Positions 1-7,192 are shown, counted from the stretch's first letter. The stretch: DNA of 11,105 nucleotides from CAZTLE01 sp964614415 (GCA_964614415.1 CAZTLE010000137.1:1-11105); one strand, 5' to 3'. Numbers and translations are program-made. The notes: a model not told the origin generated them from the letters alone.

Positions 1-732
1 TCCTATTTCGATCATATCCGGAAGTACCCGGTGATGGCATCCTCCAAGTGATTCGACACCCTCTATGGTGAGCAGGTTGGATCCTACTCCACTTATTTTC
101 GCTCCCATGGCGTTGAGCATCTTACATAGCTGTTGCAAATAGGGCTCACAGGCAGCATTGTATATGGTAGTGGTCCCCTTAGCGAGAACGGCAGCCATAA
201 CGATATTTGCCGTTCCAGTAACCGATGCCTGATCAAGTAGCATATAGGTTCCGGTCAGTCCGTTAGGGGCTTCCACACCATAAAACCGTTCTTCCTTATT
301 ATATCTAAAGGTGGCTCCGAGGGTAATAAAACCTTCAAAATGCGTATCGAGTCGTCGTCGTCCTATTTTGTCGCCTCCGGGACGGGGAATGTATCCTTTT
401 CCGAAACGGGCCAGCAACGGCCCTACGATCATGATAGAACCCCGAAGGGAACTCCCCTCTTTCTTAAAAAGTTCAGATTCGAGGTAGTCGAGATTCAGAT
501 CGTCTGACTTAAAAGAGTATTTGCCTTTGCCCAGTTTCTGAATCTTAACACCCAGATTACCCAGGATTCCGATCAGTTTATTGACATCGAGGATGTCCGG
601 AATATTTTCAATAACGACCTCATCCGGCGTTAATAATACTGCGCAAAGAATTTGAAGTGCTTCATTCTTAGCTCCCTGTGGACGAATCTCCCCTTTGAGC
701 TTGTGGCCTCCTTCAATTTGAAATGTACCCAT
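1..732 (-). CDS. murA: UDP-N-acetylglucosamine 1-carboxyvinyltransferase, N-terminal part (cut by window edge)
   Basis: MurA transfers enolpyruvate from phosphoenolpyruvate to UDP-N-acetylglucosamine, the first committed step of peptidoglycan synthesis in the cytoplasm. I translated it from the ATG at 732-730. It opens MGTFQIEGGHKLKGEI and has the conserved substrate-binding Lys22-Asn23 (GAKNEAL). The active-site loop at residues 118-131 reads PGGDKIGRRRLDTH. The position that is catalytic Cys115 in E. coli is Asp121 here (codon 372-370). The frame stays open to base 1, giving 244 residues of an expected 420-435, so the C-terminal part lies outside the window. It begins 16 bp after the DUF4290 stop codon and is probably cotranscribed with DUF4290 and DUF493. 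The family assignment is secure. Natural Cys-to-Asp MurA enzymes are known to be insensitive to fosfomycin; applying that here is inference. Confidence 0.96.
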   Translation of the reverse strand, partial: MGTFQIEGGHKLKGEIRPQGAKNEALQILCAVLLTPDEVVIENIPDILDVNKLIGILGNLGVKIQKLGKGKYSFKSDDLNLDYLESELFKKEGSSLRGSIMIVGPLLARFGKGYIPRPGGDKIGRRRLDTHFEGFITLGATFRYNKEERFYGVEAPNGLTGTYMLLDQASVTGTANIVMAAVLAKGTTTIYNAACEPYLQQLCKMLNAMGAKISGVGSNLLTIEGVESLGGCHHRVLPDMIEIG

Positions 733-748
733 GGACTGCCTGGAAGTG

Positions 749-1369
749 TTAGTTGCGTTTGCGGCCGCGGCTGCGACCTTTCTTGCTGTGTCTTTTTTTG
801 TTCTTCAAAAGATCATGGGAATCGGAAAGATCTTCATTGCTGCCTTTCAGATTGATCTTCCCGCCGGACAATTCGAACAGATGTTCAAAAATGACAGAAT
901 CTTCCACAGTATCCTTGTTCCAACTGAGGAAGCATTTTTTCATGTGATTGGCTATGGTCATTACCAGACCATCCTTCATTTCACCGTCCTCCCAGCCATT
1001 GGCAACATCGATCATGCGTTTGATGTTGTTTCCATAGAAACGGTATTTAGGGTGGTTTTGCGGGTAATTAAGAGGTTCCGGACGCTCCATAAGCTCTTCC
1101 TTGGATGGCTTTTCAAAGGGAGAATCCACGTCCAATTTAAAATCGGAGATGATGAACAATTGATCCCAAAGCTTGTGCTGAAAATCGGAAACATCGCGCA
1201 GGTGAGGATTGAGATTCCCCATAACGGCGATGATACTTTGGGCGCACTTGTTTCGCTCTTCCCGGTCCTCAAGTGAAATGGCATGATCTACCATTTTTTG
1301 AATGTGACGTCCGTATTCGGGAATAATGAGCTTAGGACGCTCGGTATTATATTCTAAGTTGTCGATCAA
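749..1369 (-). CDS. DUF4290 family protein, conserved in Bacteroidota, function unknown
   Basis: This is a 206-residue soluble protein with no signal peptide or membrane segment. I recognise it as DUF4290 from its start (IDNLEYNTERPKLIIPEYGR) and its motif NYPQNHPKYRFYGNNIKRMI at residues 101-120. The body looks mostly helical. The last 17 residues form a very basic tail (KNKKRHSKKGRSRGRKRN), which suggests contact with RNA, DNA or the membrane surface, but this is inference. The start is TTG at 1369-1367: an in-frame TAA lies only a few codons upstream and no ATG lies between. The alternatives are the ATT codon directly before it or a much later Met that would remove the conserved N-terminus. 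It sits between DUF493 and murA with short gaps, so it is probably in one operon with a cell-wall gene. No function can be stated. Confidence 0.9.
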   Translation of the reverse strand: MIDNLEYNTERPKLIIPEYGRHIQKMVDHAISLEDREERNKCAQSIIAVMGNLNPHLRDVSDFQHKLWDQLFIISDFKLDVDSPFEKPSKEELMERPEPLNYPQNHPKYRFYGNNIKRMIDVANGWEDGEMKDGLVMTIANHMKKCFLSWNKDTVEDSVIFEHLFELSGGKINLKGSNEDLSDSHDLLKNKKRHSKKGRSRGRKRN

Positions 1370-1434
1370 AATATTGTTATTTTAAATTGGAAGGTAACCT
1401 TACTGAAGTAGTAACGCTACGCAAAATACTAAAA

Positions 1435-1725
1435 TTATAAGGAAATGACTCCTTCCACCCGCGAAACTTGCACATATTTCTCGATCACGGCATCGGGAGA
1501 TTCCATCGTTACCTTGATCGAAACGCTCGTATAAGTCCCCTTTGCCGAATCCCGGGTTTGAAAAACGGCATTCATCCTGTCGAAAACCGCCTCTATTTCG
1601 GCAATCTTACTGAGATCGGCGGGAACAATAAATTTATACAGGTACTCTGCCGGCCACGATGTATCCTCCTTCAATTGCTGTCGTAATCGCTCGTAAAATT
1701 CTCTGCTCTTCGCGTCTTGTTCCAT
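1435..1725 (-). CDS. DUF493 (YbeD-like) family protein
   Basis: This is a small cytoplasmic protein of 96 residues, close to the usual length for DUF493, the family of E. coli YbeD. The core runs from YLYKFIVPAD to the C-terminus and has the pattern of a small ferredoxin-like, ACT-like alpha/beta fold. Family motifs are the YKFIVP strand and the end segment YTSVSIKVTMESPDAVIEKY. I chose the ATG at 1725-1723. A TTG two codons upstream (1731) is in frame but less likely. A TATCTTTG box ends 26 bp upstream of this ATG, so it is probably the first gene of a DUF493 - DUF4290 - murA transcript. A gap of 65 bp separates it from DUF4290. The molecular role of the family is not settled; no catalytic residues are evident. 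Confidence 0.88.
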   Translation of the reverse strand: MEQDAKSREFYERLRQQLKEDTSWPAEYLYKFIVPADLSKIAEIEAVFDRMNAVFQTRDSAKGTYTSVSIKVTMESPDAVIEKYVQVSRVEGVISL

Positions 1726-1750
1726 TATCAAAAGTCAAAATATTGGTCGG

Positions 1751-1773
1751 GCAAAGATACGGTTTGGTGTCAA
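1751..1773 (-). promoter_or_regulatory. Probable promoter of the DUF493 - DUF4290 - murA operon
   Basis: On the minus strand TATCTTTGC (1759-1751) matches the Bacteroidota -7 element TAnnTTTG exactly, 26 bp before the DUF493 ATG. A TTGACA lies upstream (1773-1768), but its spacing to the -7 box is only 11 bp instead of about 19, so the -33 part is weak. Confidence 0.5.
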
Positions 1774-1791
1774 TATTATTTACGTACTTTG
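1763..1791 (+). promoter_or_regulatory. Probable promoter of the ATPase - recQ - fmt operon
   Basis: TTTG at 1763-1766 and TACTTTG at 1785-1791 are 18 bp apart and resemble the Bacteroidota -33/-7 pair. The -7 box is one base shorter than TAnnTTTG. The start codon follows 15 bp later, so the leader would be very short. It overlaps the divergent DUF493 promoter. Confidence 0.4.
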
Positions 1792-1806
1792 TACAAAAAG
1801 TAACGG

Positions 1807-2352
1807 TTGAAAACGAAAAGAATTGTTATTTCGGGAGGACCCGGTTCCGGCAAGACCACGCTCATCGATCACCTGTCCGATCTCGGTTATGACTGCCTCC
1901 CCGAAATTTCCAGGGAAGTTACTTTGGAAGCACAGAAACAGGGAATTGCTCAGTTGTTCTTAACCGACCCCGTTCTTTTCAGTAAAAAACTCCTGTATGG
2001 TCGACTGGATCAGTTCCACGAAGGCCCTGAACACAACGCATCTTTTGTTTTTTACGACCGCGGTATGCCCGACGTTACCGCCTACATGGATTACCTGGGC
2101 ACCGAATATTCGGACGAATTCGGTGAAATCTGCATGGCACATCGTTATGATGCCGTATTTCTACTTCCACCCTGGGAGGAAATCTACCAATCGGACAACG
2201 AGCGTTATGAGTCCTGGGAAGAAGCACAACGCATTTATACATATTTGTTGAACGGATATCGAAACTACAAATACGAACCCCATGTCGTTCCTGTAGGCAC
2301 TATTCCTGAACGGGCTTCAGAAATTCTGAATAAACTGGACACCTTATTTTGA
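1807..2352 (+). CDS. NadR/AAA_28-like P-loop ATPase, function unknown
   Basis: This is a 181-residue soluble P-loop NTPase. The Walker A motif GGPGSGKT is at residues 10-17 (Lys16, Thr17), directly after the first strand (RIVIS). A Walker-B-like strand, ASFVFYDRGMPDV, lies at 78-90, and an arginine-rich lid-like segment around NERYESWEEAQRIY lies at 131-144. This layout matches the AAA_28 / NadR-kinase-like group, related to small nucleoside kinases, so it could phosphorylate a small molecule rather than act as a motor. The start is TTG at 1807: an in-frame TAA sits two codons upstream and the P-loop begins at residue 10, so no later start is possible. Its stop overlaps the recQ start (TTGA), which points to translational coupling. 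The substrate cannot be told from sequence. Confidence 0.88.
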   Translation: MKTKRIVISGGPGSGKTTLIDHLSDLGYDCLPEISREVTLEAQKQGIAQLFLTDPVLFSKKLLYGRLDQFHEGPEHNASFVFYDRGMPDVTAYMDYLGTEYSDEFGEICMAHRYDAVFLLPPWEEIYQSDNERYESWEEAQRIYTYLLNGYRNYKYEPHVVPVGTIPERASEILNKLDTLF

Positions 2353-4250
2353 CATCTCCTCTTGACATCCTAACCTCACATTGGGGCCATTTATCATTCA
2401 AACCCGGGCAGGAGGAGATCATTACATCCGTACTAAATGACAGAGATACGGTTGCCTTGCTACCTACAGGTGGTGGAAAGTCCATTTGCTTTCAGGTACC
2501 GGCACTGGCCCGCGACGGCATTTGTGTGGTTATCTCTCCCCTTGTGGCGCTAATGACCGATCAGGTAGCAAACTTAAGGACCCGGGGCATCAAAGCCATG
2601 GCCATAGTTGGTGGTACCTCAAGAGATGAAGTAAGGACGCTGCTGGACAACACGCTCTACGGAAATTATAAATTCCTGTATCTCTCCCCGGAGCGACTTC
2701 GTCAGGAAATGGTTCAGGATACGATTCGGCGTATGAAGATCACTCTATTCGCCGTGGATGAAGCGCACTGTATCTCACAATGGGGCAATGACTTTCGACC
2801 GTCGTATCGCGAGATCGCAGCTGTAAGAGACCTTCAACCGTTGGTCCCTATACTGGCACTTACGGCTTCGGCTACCCCGGAAGTCCTATCGGACGTTGTA
2901 CAGCAACTAAAACTGGAGGAACCGATTATCTGCAGGAGCTCATTTGCCCGTCCCATGCTTTCCTACGAAGTGTATAAGGAAGACGATAAATTGTACAGGC
3001 TTCAGCAGTTATTCAAAGAACTTTCCGGTTCCGCTATCGTATATGCCCGAACCAGGAGTACCACCAAAGAGGTAAGTGAGCAACTCAACCATCTCGGTAT
3101 TCGTAGCACTTATTATCACGGCGGCCTGGCGTCCGAAGACAAGAAGAAAAGACTGGAGGACTGGAAGAACGGACAGGTTTCGACCATGGTTGCCACCAAC
3201 GCTTTTGGAATGGGCATAGACCATCCCAATGTCCGCTTTGTCGTCCACATACAGCTGCCGGAAAGTCTTGAGGGTTATTTTCAGGAGGCAGGCAGAGCGG
3301 GAAGAGATGATCAACCTGCGCGTTCGATTATTCTTTACAATGAATACGATAAAGTACTCGTAAAAAAACAGTTCATTGAATCACTACCTACGCCTGATGA
3401 TCTTAAAGTGCTATACAGGCATCTGAACAACTATTTTCAAATCTCCTATGGCGAAGGTGAATTCAGTCGGCATGAGTTCGATTTCTCACACTTTTGCAAG
3501 GTATATGGATTGCCAATGGTACAGGCGTACAACGCGCTGAGTACTTTGGATCGATTAGGAGTGATCTCTCTTTCAAAGGAATTCGGTCGCACTTCCAAAT
3601 TACGCTTCTTAATCGCTTCGGAAAAGCTACTCGCATACTTCGACAAACATTCGGGTATTTCGATCCTGGGAAAAATGTTGCTGCGTATTTATCCGGGCAT
3701 TTACGATACCCTATTGCGTATTAACCTCAGGCAGGTATCCTCAAAGACTGGGAAATCTGTTAGGGAATGCATCGAATTGCTACGTCAAATGGAGCACGAC
3801 GGGGTTGTGGAACTGGACCTGCAAACAACCGATGCCTCCATCACCTTCCTGGTTCCCAGGGAGGACCAGCGTACGCTCAATCCGCGTATGCCACAAGTGA
3901 CACTATTGAATACCAAAAAGAGAGATCAGGTAGCTGCTGTTTTGAAGTATGTTGAGAACGAATCCGTTTGTCGCAGCGAACAATTGCTGAAATATTTTGG
4001 TGAAACGGATACCAAACCCTGCGGTGTTTGTTCGGTTTGCCGAAAAGAGGAGGCTACCACTCCTACCGGCACAGAAACAGCCTCTATTGCCGATGAAGTA
4101 ACATCCCTGCTTGCTGATGGCCCCATGAGCTCGCGGGAAATTTCAGAAAAAACTACTTTTGCGGAATCGGACATCATTAACGTGCTAAGGCAACTGTTGG
4201 ATGTAAAGAAAATAAGGCGTAAGTCGAACAACAAATTTGAACTGCTTTGA
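2349..4250 (+). CDS. recQ: RecQ-family ATP-dependent DNA helicase
   Basis: This is a superfamily-2 3'-5' DNA helicase of 633 residues, expected to act in recombination and replication-fork repair. Visible motifs in order: a Q-motif-like region (FKPGQEEI, 17-24), Walker A (TGGGKS, Lys44), DEAH box (137-140) followed by the RecQ aromatic loop (CISQWGNDFRPSY), SAT (174-176), and motif VI QEAGRAGRD (312-320). A winged-helix-like stretch follows (about 375-425). The zinc-binding cysteines come late, at Cys541, Cys558, Cys561 and Cys564, and a second small winged-helix-like segment ends the protein (about 578-633). No HRDC domain is evident. In E. coli RecQ the zinc motif directly follows the helicase core, so the order differs here. 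The start is TTG at 2349, overlapping the ATPase stop by 4 bases. Family certain; recQ versus a RecQ paralogue is less so. Confidence 0.93.
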   Translation: MTSPLDILTSHWGHLSFKPGQEEIITSVLNDRDTVALLPTGGGKSICFQVPALARDGICVVISPLVALMTDQVANLRTRGIKAMAIVGGTSRDEVRTLLDNTLYGNYKFLYLSPERLRQEMVQDTIRRMKITLFAVDEAHCISQWGNDFRPSYREIAAVRDLQPLVPILALTASATPEVLSDVVQQLKLEEPIICRSSFARPMLSYEVYKEDDKLYRLQQLFKELSGSAIVYARTRSTTKEVSEQLNHLGIRSTYYHGGLASEDKKKRLEDWKNGQVSTMVATNAFGMGIDHPNVRFVVHIQLPESLEGYFQEAGRAGRDDQPARSIILYNEYDKVLVKKQFIESLPTPDDLKVLYRHLNNYFQISYGEGEFSRHEFDFSHFCKVYGLPMVQAYNALSTLDRLGVISLSKEFGRTSKLRFLIASEKLLAYFDKHSGISILGKMLLRIYPGIYDTLLRINLRQVSSKTGKSVRECIELLRQMEHDGVVELDLQTTDASITFLVPREDQRTLNPRMPQVTLLNTKKRDQVAAVLKYVENESVCRSEQLLKYFGETDTKPCGVCSVCRKEEATTPTGTETASIADEVTSLLADGPMSSREISEKTTFAESDIINVLRQLLDVKKIRRKSNNKFELL

Positions 4251-5203
4251 AGCAACCCTCAGACCTTCGAATCGTATTTATGGGAACTCCCGGCTTTGCC
4301 GTTGGGGTATTGGATCAATTGGTTGAGCACGGGTATAATATAGTTGGTGTGATCACGGCAATAGACAAACCGGCCGGTCGAGGGCGTAAGCTTCGGGAGT
4401 CGGCTGTCAAGACATATGCTCTTTCCAAAGGCCTGCATATACTGCAACCCCGAAACCTGAAAGACGCGGATTTCCTGTCCGATCTACAGTCCCTCAATGC
4501 CGATCTGCAAATTATCGTGGCCTTCCGTATGCTTCCCAGAGCGGTTTGGGACATGCCACGACTGGGTACATTCAATCTCCACGCATCTTTGCTACCCCAA
4601 TACAGAGGAGCGGCCCCTATAAACTGGGCGATCATTAATGGGGAGCGCGAAACGGGTGTTACAACCTTCTTTATAGATGACAAGATCGATACGGGTGCTA
4701 TTTTGCTCAAAAAGGCAATCTCCATCGAGGAAGGAGAAACGGCGGGTACACTTCACGACAAGCTCATGATAACCGGTGGTAAACTGGTTCTGGAAACCGT
4801 AGAGCTCATTGCCTCGGGAGAAGCGGTGGCTGTTCCTCAGGAAGAAGCAGGTCCGCTGCGGTCCGCCCCAAAACTAAATAACGACAACACCAGAATCGAC
4901 TGGAGCGAAGATGTACATGTTATTGACGCGCTAATCCGGGGTTTGTCTCCCTATCCGGTTGCCTGGACCGAACTTCATCAGGACCAGGAAGTGCTTAAAG
5001 TAAAGGTATACCGCTGTACTGCCTTCAAGGAGACGCATGATCTTCCCGTGGGAAGTATTCTTACCTCGAGAAAAGAGATCAAAGTAGCGGCCGGAGACGG
5101 CTTTTTGAGATTGGATGAATTGCAACTGGCAGGCAGGCGAAAAATGGATGCAATTTCACTTCTAAACGGCTTTGCTTTTTCTGAAGGCGCCAAAATGTCG
5201 TGA
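4247..5203 (+). CDS. fmt: Methionyl-tRNA formyltransferase
   Basis: Fmt formylates the methionine on initiator tRNA using 10-formyltetrahydrofolate, which prepares it for bacterial translation initiation. The protein has 318 residues, a normal length. The N-terminal Rossmann-like domain starts LRIVFMGTPGFAV (7-19). The catalytic triad of the formyltransferase fold is visible as Asn110, His112 (FNLHASLLPQYRGAAPINWA) and Asp148 (DDKIDTG). The C-terminal OB-like domain runs from about residue 205 (SAPKLNNDNTRIDW) to the end and would bind tRNA. The start is TTG at 4247 inside a TTGA overlap with the recQ stop. The next Met (residue 12) lies inside the first strand and would break the fold. The gene follows recQ directly and probably shares its transcript. 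No terminator is evident after it. Confidence 0.96.
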   Translation: MKQPSDLRIVFMGTPGFAVGVLDQLVEHGYNIVGVITAIDKPAGRGRKLRESAVKTYALSKGLHILQPRNLKDADFLSDLQSLNADLQIIVAFRMLPRAVWDMPRLGTFNLHASLLPQYRGAAPINWAIINGERETGVTTFFIDDKIDTGAILLKKAISIEEGETAGTLHDKLMITGGKLVLETVELIASGEAVAVPQEEAGPLRSAPKLNNDNTRIDWSEDVHVIDALIRGLSPYPVAWTELHQDQEVLKVKVYRCTAFKETHDLPVGSILTSRKEIKVAAGDGFLRLDELQLAGRRKMDAISLLNGFAFSEGAKMS

Positions 5204-5307
5204 ACCCTTGTTATTACTGATTTCACGAAAAAGTAGGACAAACGACTCCTCTTTATTAACAAACCCTTCAAGTTATCAACAAAAACGGCGATTTGGCGCG
5301 CTATTAC

Positions 5308-5337
5308 TTGCGTGAACCGATTATCCGGCTAAATTTG
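5308..5337 (+). promoter_or_regulatory. Promoter of the HU gene
   Basis: TTG at 5308-5310 and TAAATTTG at 5330-5337 are separated by 19 bp, an essentially ideal Bacteroidota -33/-7 pair. The predicted leader to the ATG is about 45 nt and A/T-rich without a Shine-Dalgarno sequence, as expected for a strongly expressed gene in this phylum. Confidence 0.75.
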
Positions 5338-5386
5338 TAGAGCATTAATTGAAGTTTAACCAACAATTTAATTTAAAAAGTAAACT

Positions 5387-5659
5387 ATGAACAAATCAGA
5401 TTTAATCGACGGCATGGCTGAAGATGCTGGAATCACTAAAGCCGCCGCAAAAAAAGCATTAGAATCTTTCTTGGGTAACGTTGAGGGATCTCTTAAAAAA
5501 GGGAACCGCGTATCTCTTGTTGGTTTTGGTTCTTGGTCAGTTTCTAGAAGAGCTGCCCGCGAAGGAAGAAACCCTCAAACTGGAAAAACTATCAAAATTG
5601 CTGCTAAAAACGTTGTTAAGTTCAAGGCTGGAGCCGATCTGTCTAGCAGCGTAAACTAA
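5387..5659 (+). CDS. HU-family DNA-binding protein
   Basis: This is a 90-residue histone-like protein, the exact usual length of HU. HU dimers bend and compact DNA with little sequence preference and take part in replication, repair and transcription. The N-terminal helices (NKSDLIDGMAEDAGITKAAA) form the dimer body. The GFGSWSV turn lies at 46-52. The DNA-embracing arm contains RNPQTGKTIKI (61-71), with the intercalating proline at Pro63. The start is ATG. It is a single-gene unit: its own promoter lies upstream and a terminator lies 28 bp after the stop. Base use is more A/T-rich than in the flanking fmt gene, which fits high expression. HU and the related IHF are hard to separate by sequence; the short, basic form favours HU. 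Confidence 0.95.
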   Translation: MNKSDLIDGMAEDAGITKAAAKKALESFLGNVEGSLKKGNRVSLVGFGSWSVSRRAAREGRNPQTGKTIKIAAKNVVKFKAGADLSSSVN

Positions 5660-5686
5660 TCAGTACAAAATACTTGTAAAGTTTAA

Positions 5687-5711
5687 CCCTGTCGGTCGAC
5701 AGGGTTTTTTT
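5687..5711 (+). terminator. Rho-independent terminator after the HU gene
   Basis: The stem CCCTGTC (5687-5693) pairs with GACAGGG (5698-5704) across a GGTC loop and is followed by seven T (5705-5711). It lies 28 bp after the HU stop codon. Confidence 0.93.
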
Positions 5712-5744
5712 ATGGTCGGAATTTGCTGTCATCCAAATCACGGC

Positions 5745-5775
5745 TTGTTTATTCCATAATTAATACTTAGATTTA
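5745..5775 (+). promoter_or_regulatory. Possible promoter of the YqgE/AlgH-family gene
   Basis: TTG at 5745-5747 and TAGATTTA at 5768-5775 are 20 bp apart. The -7 box differs from TAnnTTTG only at the last base. It lies after the HU terminator and 17 bp before the ATG, where a promoter is needed. Confidence 0.45.
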
Positions 5776-5792
5776 AATATCAAACCCGTACC

Positions 5793-6353
5793 ATGATTAC
5801 GCTCAAACCAACCAAAGGCGTTCTTCTCGTGGCTGAGCCCTCCATCATTGGCGATGTTTCTTTCAATCGTTCGGTGGTGCTGTTGGCAGAGCACAACGAG
5901 AATGGATCGGTTGGGTTTATTCTGAACAAACCTCTCGAGTATACCTTGCAGGACTTTATTCCTGAAGTCACTTCTCAGCTTACTGTTTATAATGGAGGCC
6001 CTGTAGAGCAGGACAATCTGTATTTCATTCACAGGGTGCCCGAACTTGTTCCCGACAGTGTGGAGATTTCCAACGGAATTTACTGGGGCGGCGACTTTGA
6101 TGCCATTCTGGATTTGCTGAAAACGGATCAGCTCAACAAAGACCAAATTCGTTTCTTCCTTGGATATTCGGGTTGGGCGAGTGAACAATTGGATCAGGAA
6201 CTTGAGGTCCATAGCTGGGTCGTAATCCCGAACCAGTACAAGAACGACATTATTGGAAAGTCCAATGATGACTTTTGGAAAGAAAAGATGATCGAGTTTG
6301 GCGGGGACTACCTACTGTGGTCCAATGCCCCGGAGAATCCGAATTATAACTAG
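5793..6353 (+). CDS. YqgE/AlgH family protein
   Basis: This is a 186-residue cytoplasmic protein of the DUF179 (YqgE/AlgH) family, which is widespread in bacteria and whose biochemical role is unsettled. Family motifs are clear: GSVGFILNKP at 38-47, the glycine-rich GGPV at 68-71, and FFLGYSGWASEQLDQEL at 121-137, matching the family pattern GYSGWxxGQLxxEL with Glu in place of the Gly. The start is ATG at 5793, in line with the family start (a short lead followed by GVLLVAEP). In proteobacteria the gene is often next to a Holliday-junction resolvase gene (yqgF); that neighbour is absent here, where HU lies upstream. The gene converges on the aminotransferase gene, and the two stop codons overlap in one CTAG. 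Confidence 0.94.
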   Translation: MITLKPTKGVLLVAEPSIIGDVSFNRSVVLLAEHNENGSVGFILNKPLEYTLQDFIPEVTSQLTVYNGGPVEQDNLYFIHRVPELVPDSVEISNGIYWGGDFDAILDLLKTDQLNKDQIRFFLGYSGWASEQLDQELEVHSWVVIPNQYKNDIIGKSNDDFWKEKMIEFGGDYLLWSNAPENPNYN

Positions 6354-7192
6354 CCTAACCGGGCCTTTGCATTAAGTTTTCCCAACAAGTCTTTCGCAAC
6401 GCTATTGCCAAATTCTTTTTTGCGATACTTTGTTATGGGCTGTATTCCCGTAATAACGTTTGTAATAAATATCTCGTCGGCCTTCTGTAATTCGAATGGT
6501 GACACGGATGCTTCCTCAAAGAGATAATCAGGTACCTGTCCTATAATTGAAATAATCTGCTTCCGAAGTACCCCCTTAAGGCAACCGTCTTCCAAAGGAG
6601 GTGTTTTTAGGCGATCGCCTTTGACTAAAAAGATGTTTCCGTTCAATGCTTCAACGACCTGTTTCTTTTCGTTCAGTAACAGGCAGTTCTCGTATCCATT
6701 CTCTTCAGCGTAGATACTTCCCAGGACATTAATGAGTTTCCCGTTTGTTTTCAAGGTCGACAAGAGCCCGGAGTTCACATAGTGATCTTTAAACAATTCT
6801 ACCTCATACGGGTCTTCATTCAGAACATAGAAGGGTTGGGATAACGGTTCGGCTATAATCACATAATCAACATCCCTGGAAGCCGGTCGGTATTTTCCAC
6901 CTTCTTTGCGCCAAACCAGTACTTTTACCCTCCATGTAGTCCCCTCTCCTTGCGCCTGGATGGTGTCCATTATTTGTTGTTCCAGGAACTCCATAGTGAA
7001 TGACATGGGTATCTCCATTCGAAGTATGCGCATAGAACTCATAAGACGGAAGTAATGATCTTCCCAAAACAGTATTTTCCCTGCTGAAACCTTGATGGTT
7101 TCGAACACCGCATCACCGTAATGAAGTCCCCGGTTTCCCCAGGGCTGGGATGCTTCCGATTGATTGAGAAGTGTACCGTTGAAATTGATCAT
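6350..7192 (-). CDS. Class-IV PLP-dependent aminotransferase (aminodeoxychorismate lyase / branched-chain aminotransferase type)
   Basis: This is a 280-residue fold-type-IV PLP enzyme. The N-terminus INFNG...NRGLHYGDAVFETIKV (2-35) is typical. The PLP-binding lysine is most likely Lys148 in STLKTNGKLINVLG. Glu181 (VVEALNGNIF) matches the conserved Glu that contacts the pyridine nitrogen. The C-terminal phosphate-binding area includes GVLRKQII (207-214) and the segment ADEIFITNVITGIQPI (238-253). Class IV includes branched-chain aminotransferase, D-amino-acid aminotransferase and 4-amino-4-deoxychorismate lyase (PabC, folate synthesis). Length and the LKT-type lysine motif fit PabC-like members at least as well as IlvE, but the substrate cannot be fixed from sequence. 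The start is ATG at 7192, directly preceded by the T-run of a hairpin. It lies 60 bp after the START-like gene on the same strand. Confidence 0.9.
   Translation of the reverse strand: MINFNGTLLNQSEASQPWGNRGLHYGDAVFETIKVSAGKILFWEDHYFRLMSSMRILRMEIPMSFTMEFLEQQIMDTIQAQGEGTTWRVKVLVWRKEGGKYRPASRDVDYVIIAEPLSQPFYVLNEDPYEVELFKDHYVNSGLLSTLKTNGKLINVLGSIYAEENGYENCLLLNEKKQVVEALNGNIFLVKGDRLKTPPLEDGCLKGVLRKQIISIIGQVPDYLFEEASVSPFELQKADEIFITNVITGIQPITKYRKKEFGNSVAKDLLGKLNAKARLG

Noticed and set aside
731..1276. Open frame of 181 codons on the plus strand
   Set aside because: It lies antisense to the DUF4290 gene, which has recognised family motifs. The plus-strand product shows no recognisable family pattern.
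1391..1401. 11-bp palindrome AAGGTAACCTT between DUF493 and DUF4290
   Set aside because: It is too short and single to support an operator or terminator, and no T-run follows.
4315..4725. Open frame of 136 codons on the minus strand
   Set aside because: It is antisense to the catalytic domain of fmt and has no protein-like pattern.
5273..5281. DnaA-box-like TTATCAACA upstream of the HU gene
   Set aside because: It has one mismatch to the TTATCCACA consensus and stands alone, with no box cluster, DnaA gene or origin-type A/T-rich region.
5760..6212. Open frame of 150 codons on the minus strand
   Set aside because: It is antisense to the YqgE-family gene, whose motifs are clear on the plus strand.
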